From: an uncultured Lachnospiraceae bacterium
GTDB taxonomy: Bacteria > Bacillota > Clostridia > Lachnospirales > Lachnospiraceae
Assembly (NCBI GenBank): GCA_910579805.1
Contig: CAJTWM010000003.1
Coordinates: forward strand, 1 to 64,000
DNA: 64,000 nt
Reading direction: 5' to 3'
Both the position numbers and the translations under genes were made by a program. Positions 45,018-53,235 of the stretch are shown piece after piece (position 1 is the stretch's first letter; every line of letters starts with the position of its first letter). The notes below the pieces were generated by a model that was given only the letters and a program-made list of their open reading frames with translations, did not search any database and was not told where the DNA came from.

Positions 45018-46214
45018 TCAAAATACATTTTCCCACAATCCCACTACCATTACCGTCATATCGTCGCGTATCCTTCCTTTACTTTCCTTCATCGCATGAT
45101 TTAAAATACAGTTTGCCATTTCTTTCGGATTTTCCAGACTCATATGGCTAATGACCTCTAAAAGCGCCGCCTCGCCGTTGCCTTCCGCAAATCCGTCGCT
45201 GATTCCGTCGGAGATCATAAAAATATAATCCCCGTCCATAAGCTGCCTTGTAACCGGTTCCGTTTCTATTTCCATAAAGATCCCAAGGGGCAGATTTCTC
45301 GCCGATATCTGTTCTACCAAATGCGCCCTTTTGATATAAGTGTTGGCGCCTCCGATCTTGATCATTTCACCGATGCCTGTCCGTAAATCTATCTGGCACA
45401 GATCCAAAGACGACATATTCTGTTCTTCACTCCCTGCCAATATAGAACTGTTCAGCATCTGTACCGCCATTTCCGGCCTGAATCCGGCTTCTAAAAGTTT
45501 TTCTGCCAGTTCGATCACGATCCGGCTGTCTTCATTGGCCTTTTTCCCCGATCCCATCCCGTCGGATAAGAGCATCGTCAGTTTTCCTCTGTCGGTCTGG
45601 TAAATGGAATAGTTATCTCCCGATACTTCTTCGTTTTCCTTTACCGCAAGGGCCACTCCCGTAAGCACATGGAATTTTGCCTCTTCTACGAAACGGAAAG
45701 TTTTATATACATCCGCCAAAAGCAGCGGGCTGCCGTCCGCGGGAGTCAGTCTGCAGTTCAAAATAACGGAAAGGATGTCCGCAGCCTCCTGCACATTTTT
45801 TTCCCTTTTTCCGGTCTTCCTTGCCAGCATCAGATATTCATAAGCGCCTTCTTTATCCTGTATCCTATATAGTTCCTGCACTTGGATGCCTTCCGCCATC
45901 AGCCCCTGTATGATTGCCTTTGTCTTTCTTTCCCCTAACGCTTCATAGCAAAACGATTCTTCCGCAACCTCTTCCATAATATTGGCAAATTCCTGTAGCT
46001 GCCCCGCCATAAGCCCGCAATGATCCCGCAGCTTTTTTTTCCAAAGCACTTCCTGCCTGTCCCGTTCCTCTTCCTGTTCTTTTTGAGGCATTTCTTCAAA
46101 TACCTCCGCCAGTTCCCGAAAAGAATCGGCATATGTCAACAATCTTTTCCTTCCGTAATCCGGAAGAAGTTTTTGCTTTTTATCCGCATTGATCAGCTGT
46201 TTTTGTCTGCGCAT
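45018..46214 (-). CDS. SpoIIE-type PP2C serine phosphatase, short form
   Basis: The 398-residue protein matches the C-terminal phosphatase of SpoIIE: VSGDNYSIYQTDRGKLTMLL, SDGMGSGKKANEDSRIVIEL (metal-binding Asp) and GDYIFMISDGISDGF, ending in RIRDDMTVMVV. A regulatory coiled region lies in residues 1-150. Classical SpoIIE is about 820 residues with ten membrane helices; these are absent here and there is no room upstream for them (150 bases to divIC). It keeps the genome position of spoIIE next to divIC, yabQ and tilS. SpoIIE dephosphorylates SpoIIAA to activate sigma F. Confidence 0.85.
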   Translation of the reverse strand: MRRQKQLINADKKQKLLPDYGRKRLLTYADSFRELAEVFEEMPQKEQEEERDRQEVLWKKKLRDHCGLMAGQLQEFANIMEEVAEESFCYEALGERKTKAIIQGLMAEGIQVQELYRIQDKEGAYEYLMLARKTGKREKNVQEAADILSVILNCRLTPADGSPLLLADVYKTFRFVEEAKFHVLTGVALAVKENEEVSGDNYSIYQTDRGKLTMLLSDGMGSGKKANEDSRIVIELAEKLLEAGFRPEMAVQMLNSSILAGSEEQNMSSLDLCQIDLRTGIGEMIKIGGANTYIKRAHLVEQISARNLPLGIFMEIETEPVTRQLMDGDYIFMISDGISDGFAEGNGEAALLEVISHMSLENPKEMANCILNHAMKESKGRIRDDMTVMVVGLWENVF

Positions 46215-46364
46215 GGCTGCCTCCCCTATCTTACCAAAGATTTTTACAGTTTATTATAGAAGATGTCCCATTTCTTTTTTGTCAAAAACGCACCTGTTTT
46301 CACTTGTTTCACTCGACAAAATCCGCACAAACCCAAAAAATGCCGCCGATTCCCGGCAGCATTC

Positions 46365-46673
46365 TTAATCGTCTTCCTTAAATATAATCTCTCCGTCATA
46401 TACAAGCCCCAGCTTGTCCTTTGCAACTTCCTCCACATACTTTTTTGTCTGCGTATATTTACGGTACTCTTCTATCTCCTCGGTACGCGCTTTCTCTTCC
46501 TCGATCTGCTGCTCTAAAGCGGCTTCTTTCTCCGCATAGAGCGCCTGTTTCTGTTTCAGGTCATTACTCCTGACCGCGACGACAACCACCAGCATCAACA
46601 CCACGATACCTGTAAGAAACATGCCAAAACGGTTCTGCCGTCTTTTTCTATATGCTATTCTCCGTCTTGCCAT
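46365..46673 (-). CDS. divIC: Septum formation initiator (DivIC/FtsB-like)
   Basis: The 102-residue protein has a short basic cytoplasmic start (MARRRIAYRKRRQNR), one membrane helix (about 17-36) and an extracytoplasmic coiled coil (KQKQALYAEKEAALEQQIEE), ending in the conserved DKLGLVYDGEIIF. It joins FtsL in the divisome. Its place between yabQ and the spoIIE-like gene is the standard one. Confidence 0.9.
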   Translation of the reverse strand: MARRRIAYRKRRQNRFGMFLTGIVVLMLVVVVAVRSNDLKQKQALYAEKEAALEQQIEEEKARTEEIEEYRKYTQTKKYVEEVAKDKLGLVYDGEIIFKEDD

Positions 46674-46707
46674 AATTACCCCAAACTTTCATAAAAAAAT
46701 AACTCCA

Positions 46708-47196
46708 TTAGCGTTTACATAATATTATTTTAAGCATTTTTCCCGACGCCGTCAACTTTTTTTTCCAAAAACGTCCGCACTTCTTTGTAAAACTGCCCGT
46801 TTTCTTCGTCATCTTCGCCGCCTTTTTCCCCGCTTTCTTAAAAGGACGGAACAGGATACCGAATAATTTACCTATAAGATGCAGACATTTTTTAATCGCC
46901 TCCGATAAAAAAGTAACTACAAAACGGCTGATGCTGATCAGATACAAAAACATTCCCAGCGCAATGCCTAAAATAGAAAACCACCTCAGCACGCCGCTGC
47001 TTTCTTTGTACAAAAGATAAAATACCCTCAATGCACAAAAGATCCAATATACAATATCCTCCAGTGAGATAAAAAAACGGTTATGCTTTACTATTCTTCT
47101 GAGAATGCGCAGCAGATCATAAATGACCGCCACGAAAATACCCAGTAAAACCGAATGATACAAAAACAAGGTTTCTTCCACGATCTGCGGACTCAT
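46708..47196 (-). CDS. yabQ: Spore cortex protein YabQ
   Basis: The 162-residue protein has four hydrophobic segments (about 8-28, 45-58, 66-85 and 90-105) and a very basic C-terminus (KKAGKKAAKMTKKTGSFTKK). Segments FLYHSVLLGIFVAVIYDLLRI and FISLEDIVYWIFCALRVFYL match YabQ, needed for spore cortex formation in the outer forespore membrane. It follows yabP by 29 bases. Confidence 0.85.
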   Translation of the reverse strand: MSPQIVEETLFLYHSVLLGIFVAVIYDLLRILRRIVKHNRFFISLEDIVYWIFCALRVFYLLYKESSGVLRWFSILGIALGMFLYLISISRFVVTFLSEAIKKCLHLIGKLFGILFRPFKKAGKKAAKMTKKTGSFTKKCGRFWKKKLTASGKMLKIILCKR

Positions 47197-47225
47197 ACAA
47201 ATAATCCCCCATACCTACTCACCGC

Positions 47226-47519
47226 TTACTTAAATAACTTAGATAAGAATGATTCGTTTTTATTTCCGTATCCGCTCCCTGCCTCCGAATAAGTCAGGCT
47301 GTCGATCTTGCCGTCTACATCTACCTCCCCTTTTTCCAAAGTCAGGCGGTTCACATGCAGCTCGCTTCCTTTTATCATAAGCATTCCCTGATCCGTTTCC
47401 AGCATGATCTCGCTTACGTCAAAAGATAATACGTCCGCCACGCCGGTAACCGTGCAGGACCTTCTGTTATTTAAGGTCAATTTATGCGTCCGCTGTTTCG
47501 TCCCGTTAAACTCTTCCAT
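47226..47519 (-). CDS. yabP: Spore protein YabP
   Basis: The 97-residue protein starts MEEFNGTKQRTHKLTLNNRR after GGAGGTG, which decides the start. The fold is beta-rich: SCTVTGVADVLSFDVSEIML and KGSELHVNRLTLEKGEVDVD are characteristic of YabP/YqfC. It acts in cortex assembly with YabQ, encoded directly downstream. Confidence 0.9.
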   Translation of the reverse strand: MEEFNGTKQRTHKLTLNNRRSCTVTGVADVLSFDVSEIMLETDQGMLMIKGSELHVNRLTLEKGEVDVDGKIDSLTYSEAGSGYGNKNESFLSKLFK

Positions 47520-47634
47520 AATACACCTCCGTTTCCGCTCATTCTGCGGTTTCCCCTGCTGCCGTATGTCATATATTTTAGGATGTCCCCACAAATTCGC
47601 ATCTTCTGATAAAGTATATTAAGAAATCTCCCAA

Positions 47635-47714
47635 TTATGATAATAATTTATTATGATAATAATTTATTATGATAATAATTTATTATGATAATAATTTATT
47701 ACGATAATCATTTA
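47635..47714. repeat. Five tandem copies of a 16-bp AT-rich unit
   Basis: The unit TTATGATAATAATTTA occurs four times exactly (47635-47698) and a fifth time with two changes (TTACGATAATCATTTA, 47699-47714). The last copy ends precisely at the stop codon of the S4-domain gene on the minus strand and the array occupies the gap to yabP. Each unit can pair with its neighbours. Confidence 0.95.
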
Positions 47715-47951
47715 TATATAACGGAAAAGCTCTTTTGCTTCTTCCTTTTTCACCGTTTCCTGTACATCAAGCACTTCCACTTTTACTTCTTTATTTCCAA
47801 ATTGGATCGTAATAATATCTCCTGCTTTTACGTTAGCGGAAGCCTTTGCCGGCTTATCGTTGATCATCACCCTTCCGCCGTCGCAGGCCTCGTTCGCAAC
47901 CGTCCGCCGTTTGATCAGACGCGATACCTTTAAATATTTGTCAAGTCTCAT
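47712..47951 (-). CDS. rqcP: S4-domain RNA-binding protein RqcP (YabO-like)
   Basis: The 79-residue protein starts MRLDKYLKVSRLIKRRTVAN, the S4 domain, after AGAGGGA, which decides the start over one 19 codons upstream. GGRVMINDKPAKASANVKAG is the second half of the S4 fold. In Firmicutes RqcP works with RqcH in ribosome-associated quality control. It sits between hup and yabP as in Bacillus and Clostridia. Confidence 0.93.
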   Translation of the reverse strand: MRLDKYLKVSRLIKRRTVANEACDGGRVMINDKPAKASANVKAGDIITIQFGNKEVKVEVLDVQETVKKEEAKELFRYI

Positions 47952-48054
47952 ATCTATCCCTCTTTCTATCTGAAAATGCTGTATTTTCCTTTGGGCGCCC
48001 GTGCGCATTAAAAAAGAGAACCTGCTGTTTGTCAGGTCCTCTTATCATTCATCA

Positions 48055-48330
48055 TTATGCGTTAAGCATATCCTTTAAAGCTTTTCCTGCCTTAAATTTA
48101 GGAGCTTTGGAAGCAGCGATCTTCATAACTTCTCCACTCTGAGGATTTCTTCCTTCTCTTGCAGCTCTCTTGGATACTTCAAATGTACCAAAACCTACCA
48201 ACTGAACTTTTCCGTCTTTTTTTAATTCTTCAGCAACCACATCCGTAAAAGCTTTCAGTGCCTTTTCAGCATCCTTTTTAGATAATCCAGCCTGATCAGC
48301 CATAGCTGCAACTAATTCTGTTTTGTTCAT
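48055..48330 (-). CDS. hup: HU-family DNA-binding protein
   Basis: The 91-residue protein is typical of HU: MNKTELVAAMADQAGLSKKD start, VQLVGFGTFEVSKRAAREGR arm base and GRNPQSGEVMKIAASKAPKF, the beta arm, ending GKALKDMLNA. It compacts DNA and bends it. AGAGGAGG precedes the ATG. A terminator-like gap separates it from the PEGA gene. Confidence 0.97.
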   Translation of the reverse strand: MNKTELVAAMADQAGLSKKDAEKALKAFTDVVAEELKKDGKVQLVGFGTFEVSKRAAREGRNPQSGEVMKIAASKAPKFKAGKALKDMLNA

Positions 48331-48468
48331 TGTGAACTCCTCCTCTAATCAATGAGTTTTCATTTTATTTTAGTATCTTTCAGATGTTCCTGTCTTGAAA
48401 CGCCTATAATATATATATCTGCTTTTCCAATCTTTGTCAAGGAAATTTTGGCTTTTTTACGGCATTTT

Positions 48469-49983
48469 TTACTCCTCGGAAAGCTCTAATTCATTGAAAG
48501 AATAATTTACGTCTTTGTCCTCTTCCGTCAGTTGTACAGTGTAACTATGAGTCACATAGCCTGTCTTTCTTAATGTGATCACATGGCTCCCATTTGTTTT
48601 GGAAAAGCTGCATGGAGCCACCCCTACATAGTTACCGTCCACATACACTTCCACGTCCTCCGGATAGTCGATATAAACCTTATAGTTTCCCGTCGTATTC
48701 GTTTCTCCCGGGTTTGTCCCGCCAGACGGGGAACCGTTACCTGAAACGCCGCCGTCCTGATCCGGCTTATTATCCGTGCCGCCTGTATTACCGTTATTCC
48801 CTCCGTTCCCCGTATTATTATTTTCGTTGCTATTGTTGTTTCCGTTATTTTCCGTCGTAGAATTTCCGGGGTTTTTCTGCTCTGTTCCTTCTGTCTCGGA
48901 CTCCGTTTCACTCTCTTCCGTTGTTTCTTCTTCCTTTTTATCTTCAGATTCTTCCATCGTCACGTTGATTCCGGCAGCCTCCTGCCCTACCTTGATATAC
49001 TGGGTTATGGTGTCGTATCCTTCCGCTTTTACTATCATCTGATGTATACCGTATTCCAAAGTGACTGCCTGACTGATATCGGCCTTCTCGCCGTCAATAT
49101 ATACGGTCGCGTCTTCAGGCGATACCGTAAACAGCACGGTTCCGAATTTCGGTTCTTCACCCTTAAGGTCGCCTACATCCAATTCTACCTCTTCGTCTCT
49201 GTTTATAACAACCCGCTTTACTCCGCTGTTCCCTTTATTACTGATCTGCACGTCATAAGCGCCTTCGGGAACAACCAAAAGCATCCCTTCCGTTACTTCC
49301 TGAATCACCGATTGTCCGACCTCGATCCATCCCCCGACAAAATATTCATCGTTGGTCAGACGCAGATATCCGTGTCCTTTATCTACTACGATACTATAAA
49401 TATTATATCCAATGCCGCTAACCTTTAATACATCTGCGGCGTTAATATCCATTAATTCGGCGGGTCTGCCCGAAGATACGATAACGGTATCCTCCGTCAG
49501 TTTATAAATATCCTCCGCAATGGTCATATGCTTCGTTAATTCATCTATCGTATAGCGGGAAATATCCGTAAAAGACCAGCACTTGGTTGAAAGCTGGATG
49601 CTGTTCAGCCTCTTTTTCGACTTTAAAAAAGTAATGTCTACAACGTCTCCCTCGCCGATCTGCGCCATCGACATGGCTTCATTATACCTGTCATAAATAG
49701 TCGTAGCCCCATTATATGTCAAAGTATATTGTTTTTTGATCTCCATATTCTGAAACGTGATCGCGGAATTTTCTTCATCTTTCTCCACCACTACCACCGT
49801 ATCCGCCGAATCGTAGCTTCCCGCCTCCGCCACGACAAATCCGGTGTCGCTTTCTTGATCCGGAGTAGGAACCGGCGTTTTATCTTTTTCTTTTGTCGCC
49901 TTAACGAATCCGTATCCGCCTATCACGGTGATACATAACAGCGTAAATATGCAGATCGATACTGCGCGTCCTTTTTTGGTCAT
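48469..49983 (-). CDS. PEGA-domain membrane-anchored surface protein
   Basis: The 504-residue protein has an N-terminal anchor (about 8-26). A beta-rich region with no known family (about 60-270) precedes a first PEGA module (TVLFTVSPEDATVYIDGEKA, about residues 283-340), a low-complexity Glu/Thr then Asn/Gly/Ser linker (about 345-430) and a second PEGA module (YIDYPEDVEVYVDGNYVGVA, about 435-490). PEGA modules are S-layer or wall-facing beta repeats. SD GGGAG precedes the ATG. It stands alone between hup and the CotS-like gene. The linker is too repetitive for function prediction. Confidence 0.83.
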   Translation of the reverse strand: MTKKGRAVSICIFTLLCITVIGGYGFVKATKEKDKTPVPTPDQESDTGFVVAEAGSYDSADTVVVVEKDEENSAITFQNMEIKKQYTLTYNGATTIYDRYNEAMSMAQIGEGDVVDITFLKSKKRLNSIQLSTKCWSFTDISRYTIDELTKHMTIAEDIYKLTEDTVIVSSGRPAELMDINAADVLKVSGIGYNIYSIVVDKGHGYLRLTNDEYFVGGWIEVGQSVIQEVTEGMLLVVPEGAYDVQISNKGNSGVKRVVINRDEEVELDVGDLKGEEPKFGTVLFTVSPEDATVYIDGEKADISQAVTLEYGIHQMIVKAEGYDTITQYIKVGQEAAGINVTMEESEDKKEEETTEESETESETEGTEQKNPGNSTTENNGNNNSNENNNTGNGGNNGNTGGTDNKPDQDGGVSGNGSPSGGTNPGETNTTGNYKVYIDYPEDVEVYVDGNYVGVAPCSFSKTNGSHVITLRKTGYVTHSYTVQLTEEDKDVNYSFNELELSEE

Positions 49984-50075
49984 ACGAATCTCCCATTCTT
50001 ATCGTCTGTTCTATCTGATCTATAAATCCATTTTTCATTATATACCAATGCCGGAAAAATGAAAACCATCGTTCG

Positions 50076-51074
50076 TTAGGAAATCATGGAAAATATGTGA
50101 TCCAGAAAATTCTGTTTGTTCTGTTCTCCTTCGATCACCTTCTTCAGCTTCTCCGTATTTTTCTCCGGTATCCATGCTTTTCCGGAATTAAAATAAAAAT
50201 TAACGATCTTCCAGAATTTTTCGGGATAGGCAAATCTGTAATAAAGCTGGACACAGTCATGGGCCGACAAAGGATTTTCTTTTTGATAAACGGAAATCAA
50301 TTCTTTTCCCATTTCCATATTCCAGTTGTTCTTTTCCAAAAGCTTTCTTAAAAATAAATAAAGATCCCGGACCGGATTATCGCGGATACATTTTTCAAAA
50401 TTGATCACTGCGATCCGTTCTTCATTTCGCAGCAGATTATGATATTGATAGTCCCCGTGGCAAACATACCCCTGCGTCAAAATATAACTGCATTCCTTTT
50501 CCATGTCATAACTTTTCAATTCCTCCGTCGTCTGCAGCGCCTTTTCAAGAAACGCATCGTAACAGCTCAGCAGAAATAACTCAAACTCCGTTTTCTGGCT
50601 TCTTTCCCTTAAAAAACGGCGCACTTTCTTCAGCTCTTTATTATGCTTTTCATATTCATGGTCTACGCGGAATACCTGATTCAGATCCTCCGTATTTTCC
50701 GCCGGAAGTCTTAATATTTTATGTAATGCCGCCAAAGTACGCACTGCCTGACCGCATTCCCCCATATCCCGTATGTTAAATTCCCTGCCTGAAAAATATG
50801 TCTTTAACGTATAAATATTCTGATCCTGATCTTTTACAAAAAGCGACCCGTCCTTCGTGGGTACGATCTGCTCGATAAAAAATTCCTTGTCCTGTCCGGC
50901 TCTTTTTAAAAGATCATTCTGAAATTCCAATTTATTTTGATGGCCATGATATTCTTTAAAAATATAATAACCCTGCTTCGCCTCACAAAGAATAGCGCCC
51001 CGCCCCTTTGCAGTGCGAAGCACTTCTATATCATAATTGTCTAACAAATTTACGACTCTGTCGTTCACGTTCAT
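50076..51074 (-). CDS. CotS/YutH-like spore coat kinase-fold protein
   Basis: From MNVNDRVVNLLDNYDIEVLR the protein has 332 residues. The kinase-like fold is marked by GAILCEAKQGYYIFKEY (N-lobe lysine), VCHGDYQYHNLLRNEE (catalytic loop HGD) and AVINFEKC, where the family's usual metal-binding DFD reads NFE. CotS proteins sit in the spore coat. The exact start is uncertain: GGGAGGA lies very close to this ATG and better fits a GTG two codons on, and an ATG ten codons upstream is possible. Confidence 0.8.
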   Translation of the reverse strand: MNVNDRVVNLLDNYDIEVLRTAKGRGAILCEAKQGYYIFKEYHGHQNKLEFQNDLLKRAGQDKEFFIEQIVPTKDGSLFVKDQDQNIYTLKTYFSGREFNIRDMGECGQAVRTLAALHKILRLPAENTEDLNQVFRVDHEYEKHNKELKKVRRFLRERSQKTEFELFLLSCYDAFLEKALQTTEELKSYDMEKECSYILTQGYVCHGDYQYHNLLRNEERIAVINFEKCIRDNPVRDLYLFLRKLLEKNNWNMEMGKELISVYQKENPLSAHDCVQLYYRFAYPEKFWKIVNFYFNSGKAWIPEKNTEKLKKVIEGEQNKQNFLDHIFSMIS

Positions 51075-51131
51075 TCCTCCCGCATGTTGGTTATAACCTA
51101 TCATATGCCTTGGAAAAATGAAGTATGTTAA

Positions 51132-52469
51132 TTAATTTAAAGAACGCATTTCTTCCGCCTGTTTTAACAGATATTCCTTTTCATTATACGCCGGTTCGTC
51201 AATGACGATCTGTAATAACCTGTTTAAGATCTCTCCAATCTCTTTACCCGGCTCCATTCCTAAAGCTATCAGATCGTTTCCGGTCACTGCCAGCATCTTC
51301 AGCGAAACACAGGGCTTCTCCTCTAAAACCTGCCTGTAAATGCTTTGGAGCTTTTCAAGTTCCTCTTGTTTCTCTTCCCTCATATAACCGCTCTGTGCAA
51401 GCATATCCGCCTGTTTGACCAAAAATAAGCAGGGCATGAGATCCTCTCCTATTTTAAAGACCGCCCTTCTCATTCCCTTCGGCGTAAGCGGGATCGGATA
51501 ATCGTGAAACTTTACCAGTCTCGAAACCTGATCCGTGGTATCATTATCAAACTTAAGCCTCTTCAGGATGTCCTTTGTCATAACGGCGCCGGCTTCAGGA
51601 TGTCCGTAAAAATGAAAAATCCCCTCTTCGTCCTCCGTCAGGGTATCCGGTTTCCCAATATCATGAAAAAGCATTGCCAGACGCAGGACTTTATCCGCCT
51701 TAATACGCTTCATGGCCGTTAAAGTATGTTCTCCCACACAATAACAGTGATGGGGGTTGTTCTGCTCCGTTTCCATCATCCTGTCAAACTCGGGGAAGAT
51801 TGCCTTCGTTACCCCGGTCTCATAGGCGATCCGCAGATAATCCGGATTCGGTGAAACGGCTATCTTGATCAGCTCCGTCTGTATCCGCTCCGCGCTGATA
51901 TTTTTTAAAGTCGGCGCAAGTTCTTTGATCGCGTCCTTTGTCTTTTCGTCTATGGTATAGCCAAGCTGCGCCGAAAAACGCACGGCCCGCATCACCCTCA
52001 GCGCGTCTTCTGAAAAACGCTCCGCCGCTTCGCCCACGCATCGTATGATTTTTTCCTCTATATCCTTCATTCCGCCGAAAACATCGATCAACCCTTCTTT
52101 GTCATTATACGCCATTGCGTTGACCGTAAAATCCCTGCGCTTAAGATCTTCCGTAAGATTCGCCGTAAAAGTGACCTCTTTGGGATGCCTGCTGTCCTCA
52201 TATTCTCCGTCGATACGATACGTCGTAACCTCAAAGCCTTCTTTCTGTATCATAACGGTAACCGTCCCATGCCGGATTCCTGTATCGACCGTTCTCGGAA
52301 ACAGTTTTTTCACTTCTTCCGGTCTGGCGGACGTGGTAATGTCCCAGTCGCTGGGAGTCCTTCCGAGTATGGAATCCCTGATGCAGCCTCCCACCGCGTA
52401 GGCGTCAAAGCCTGCTCCCTGTATGGTCCGGATGATCTGTTCTACTTTATATGGTAACGTAATCTTCAT
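51132..52469 (-). CDS. cca: CCA tRNA nucleotidyltransferase (HD-domain type)
   Basis: The 445-residue enzyme has the nucleotidyltransferase head AVGGCIRDSILGRTPSDWDI (GG and DxD, residues about 26-45), RRDFTVNAMAYN, the RNA-binding ALRVMRAVRFSAQLG segment and a C-terminal HD domain with RLAMLFHDIGKPDTLTEDE. It adds CCA to tRNA 3' ends, which all five tRNA genes in this window need because none encodes CCA. SD AGGAGAGG precedes the ATG. It is divergent from luxS. Confidence 0.94.
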   Translation of the reverse strand: MKITLPYKVEQIIRTIQGAGFDAYAVGGCIRDSILGRTPSDWDITTSARPEEVKKLFPRTVDTGIRHGTVTVMIQKEGFEVTTYRIDGEYEDSRHPKEVTFTANLTEDLKRRDFTVNAMAYNDKEGLIDVFGGMKDIEEKIIRCVGEAAERFSEDALRVMRAVRFSAQLGYTIDEKTKDAIKELAPTLKNISAERIQTELIKIAVSPNPDYLRIAYETGVTKAIFPEFDRMMETEQNNPHHCYCVGEHTLTAMKRIKADKVLRLAMLFHDIGKPDTLTEDEEGIFHFYGHPEAGAVMTKDILKRLKFDNDTTDQVSRLVKFHDYPIPLTPKGMRRAVFKIGEDLMPCLFLVKQADMLAQSGYMREEKQEELEKLQSIYRQVLEEKPCVSLKMLAVTGNDLIALGMEPGKEIGEILNRLLQIVIDEPAYNEKEYLLKQAEEMRSLN

Positions 52470-52555
52470 AACCTCTCCTGTCTGCGCTGTTATAGAAACC
52501 GTTAAACAATCATTTTATATCATAGCACATTTTATAGGATTGTGTCATATGAACC

Positions 52556-52584
52556 TTGACATTTAGAAAGCAATCCTTTACTGT
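52556..52584 (+). promoter_or_regulatory. Putative luxS promoter
   Basis: TTGACA (52556-52561) and TACTGT (52579-52584) are separated by 17 bases, 86 bases before the luxS start codon. The -35 hexamer is consensus; the -10 is weak. Confidence 0.5.
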
Positions 52585-52617
52585 TTTTAATAGACGGAAT
52601 CTCAAATCTGTACCGAT

Positions 52618-52669
52618 ATTTTAATGTCTATGTCCGCAGTTCACGGACCAGACAGGAATGGAGACTCAT
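52618..52669 (+). promoter_or_regulatory. luxS: Hairpin-SD leader before luxS
   Basis: ATTTTAATGTCTATG is followed by hairpin GTCCG/CGGAC with a seven-base loop (52632-52648), then CAGACAGGAATGGAGACTCAT and the ATG. Outer GTCT and AGAC can extend the stem. The whole layout, including the loop length and distance to the ATG, equals the leader at 27630-27686, and one stem pair changes compensatorily (U-A to C-G). Confidence 0.65.
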
Positions 52670-53149
52670 ATGGAAAAAATAGCAAGTTTTACAATCGATC
52701 ATATTAAATTGGAACCGGGCGTTTACGTTTCGCGAAAGGATCATGTAAAAGATCAGGTCATCACTACCTTTGACCTGCGCATGACTTCTCCCAATGACGA
52801 ACCGGTCATGAATACGGCGGAGGTACACACCATCGAACACCTTGCCGCAACTTTTTTGCGCAACCATGAGGAATTTAAAGATAAGACTATTTATTTCGGC
52901 CCGATGGGATGCCGCACGGGATTTTATCTGCTTCTTGCAGGAGACTATGAATCCGGAGACATTATTCCCCTTATGATAGAAATGTATGAATTTATCCGGG
53001 ATTTTAAAGGCGAAGTACCGGGCGCTTCTCCAAAAGATTGTGGAAATTATCTGGATATGAATCTGGGTATGGCCAATTTTCTCGCAGACCGGTATTTGAC
53101 CCATACTTTATATCATATTGATGAGAAACATTTGATTTATCCACAATAA
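52670..53149 (+). CDS. luxS: S-ribosylhomocysteine lyase LuxS
   Basis: The 159-residue enzyme starts MEKIASFTIDHIKLEPGVYV after AATGGAGA, which decides against the ATG four codons upstream. Metal ligands lie in HTIEHLAATFLR (HxxEH), and GPMGCRTGFYLL carries the catalytic cysteine and ligand context. It splits S-ribosylhomocysteine into homocysteine and DPD, the precursor of AI-2. mtnN, which makes its substrate, follows 86 bases downstream, so the two form the activated-methyl cycle unit. Confidence 0.96.
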   Translation: MEKIASFTIDHIKLEPGVYVSRKDHVKDQVITTFDLRMTSPNDEPVMNTAEVHTIEHLAATFLRNHEEFKDKTIYFGPMGCRTGFYLLLAGDYESGDIIPLMIEMYEFIRDFKGEVPGASPKDCGNYLDMNLGMANFLADRYLTHTLYHIDEKHLIYPQ

Positions 53150-53235
53150 TTCTGACTATTCGGGGTGAATTCTCCAAAGTTATACACATAATACACAAAG
53201 TTATCAACATATTTACAAACGAAAGGACAAATATT

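Noticed and set aside
47635..47714. Possible CRISPR-like array
   Set aside because: Units are contiguous 16-bp repeats without spacers and no cas gene is in the window.
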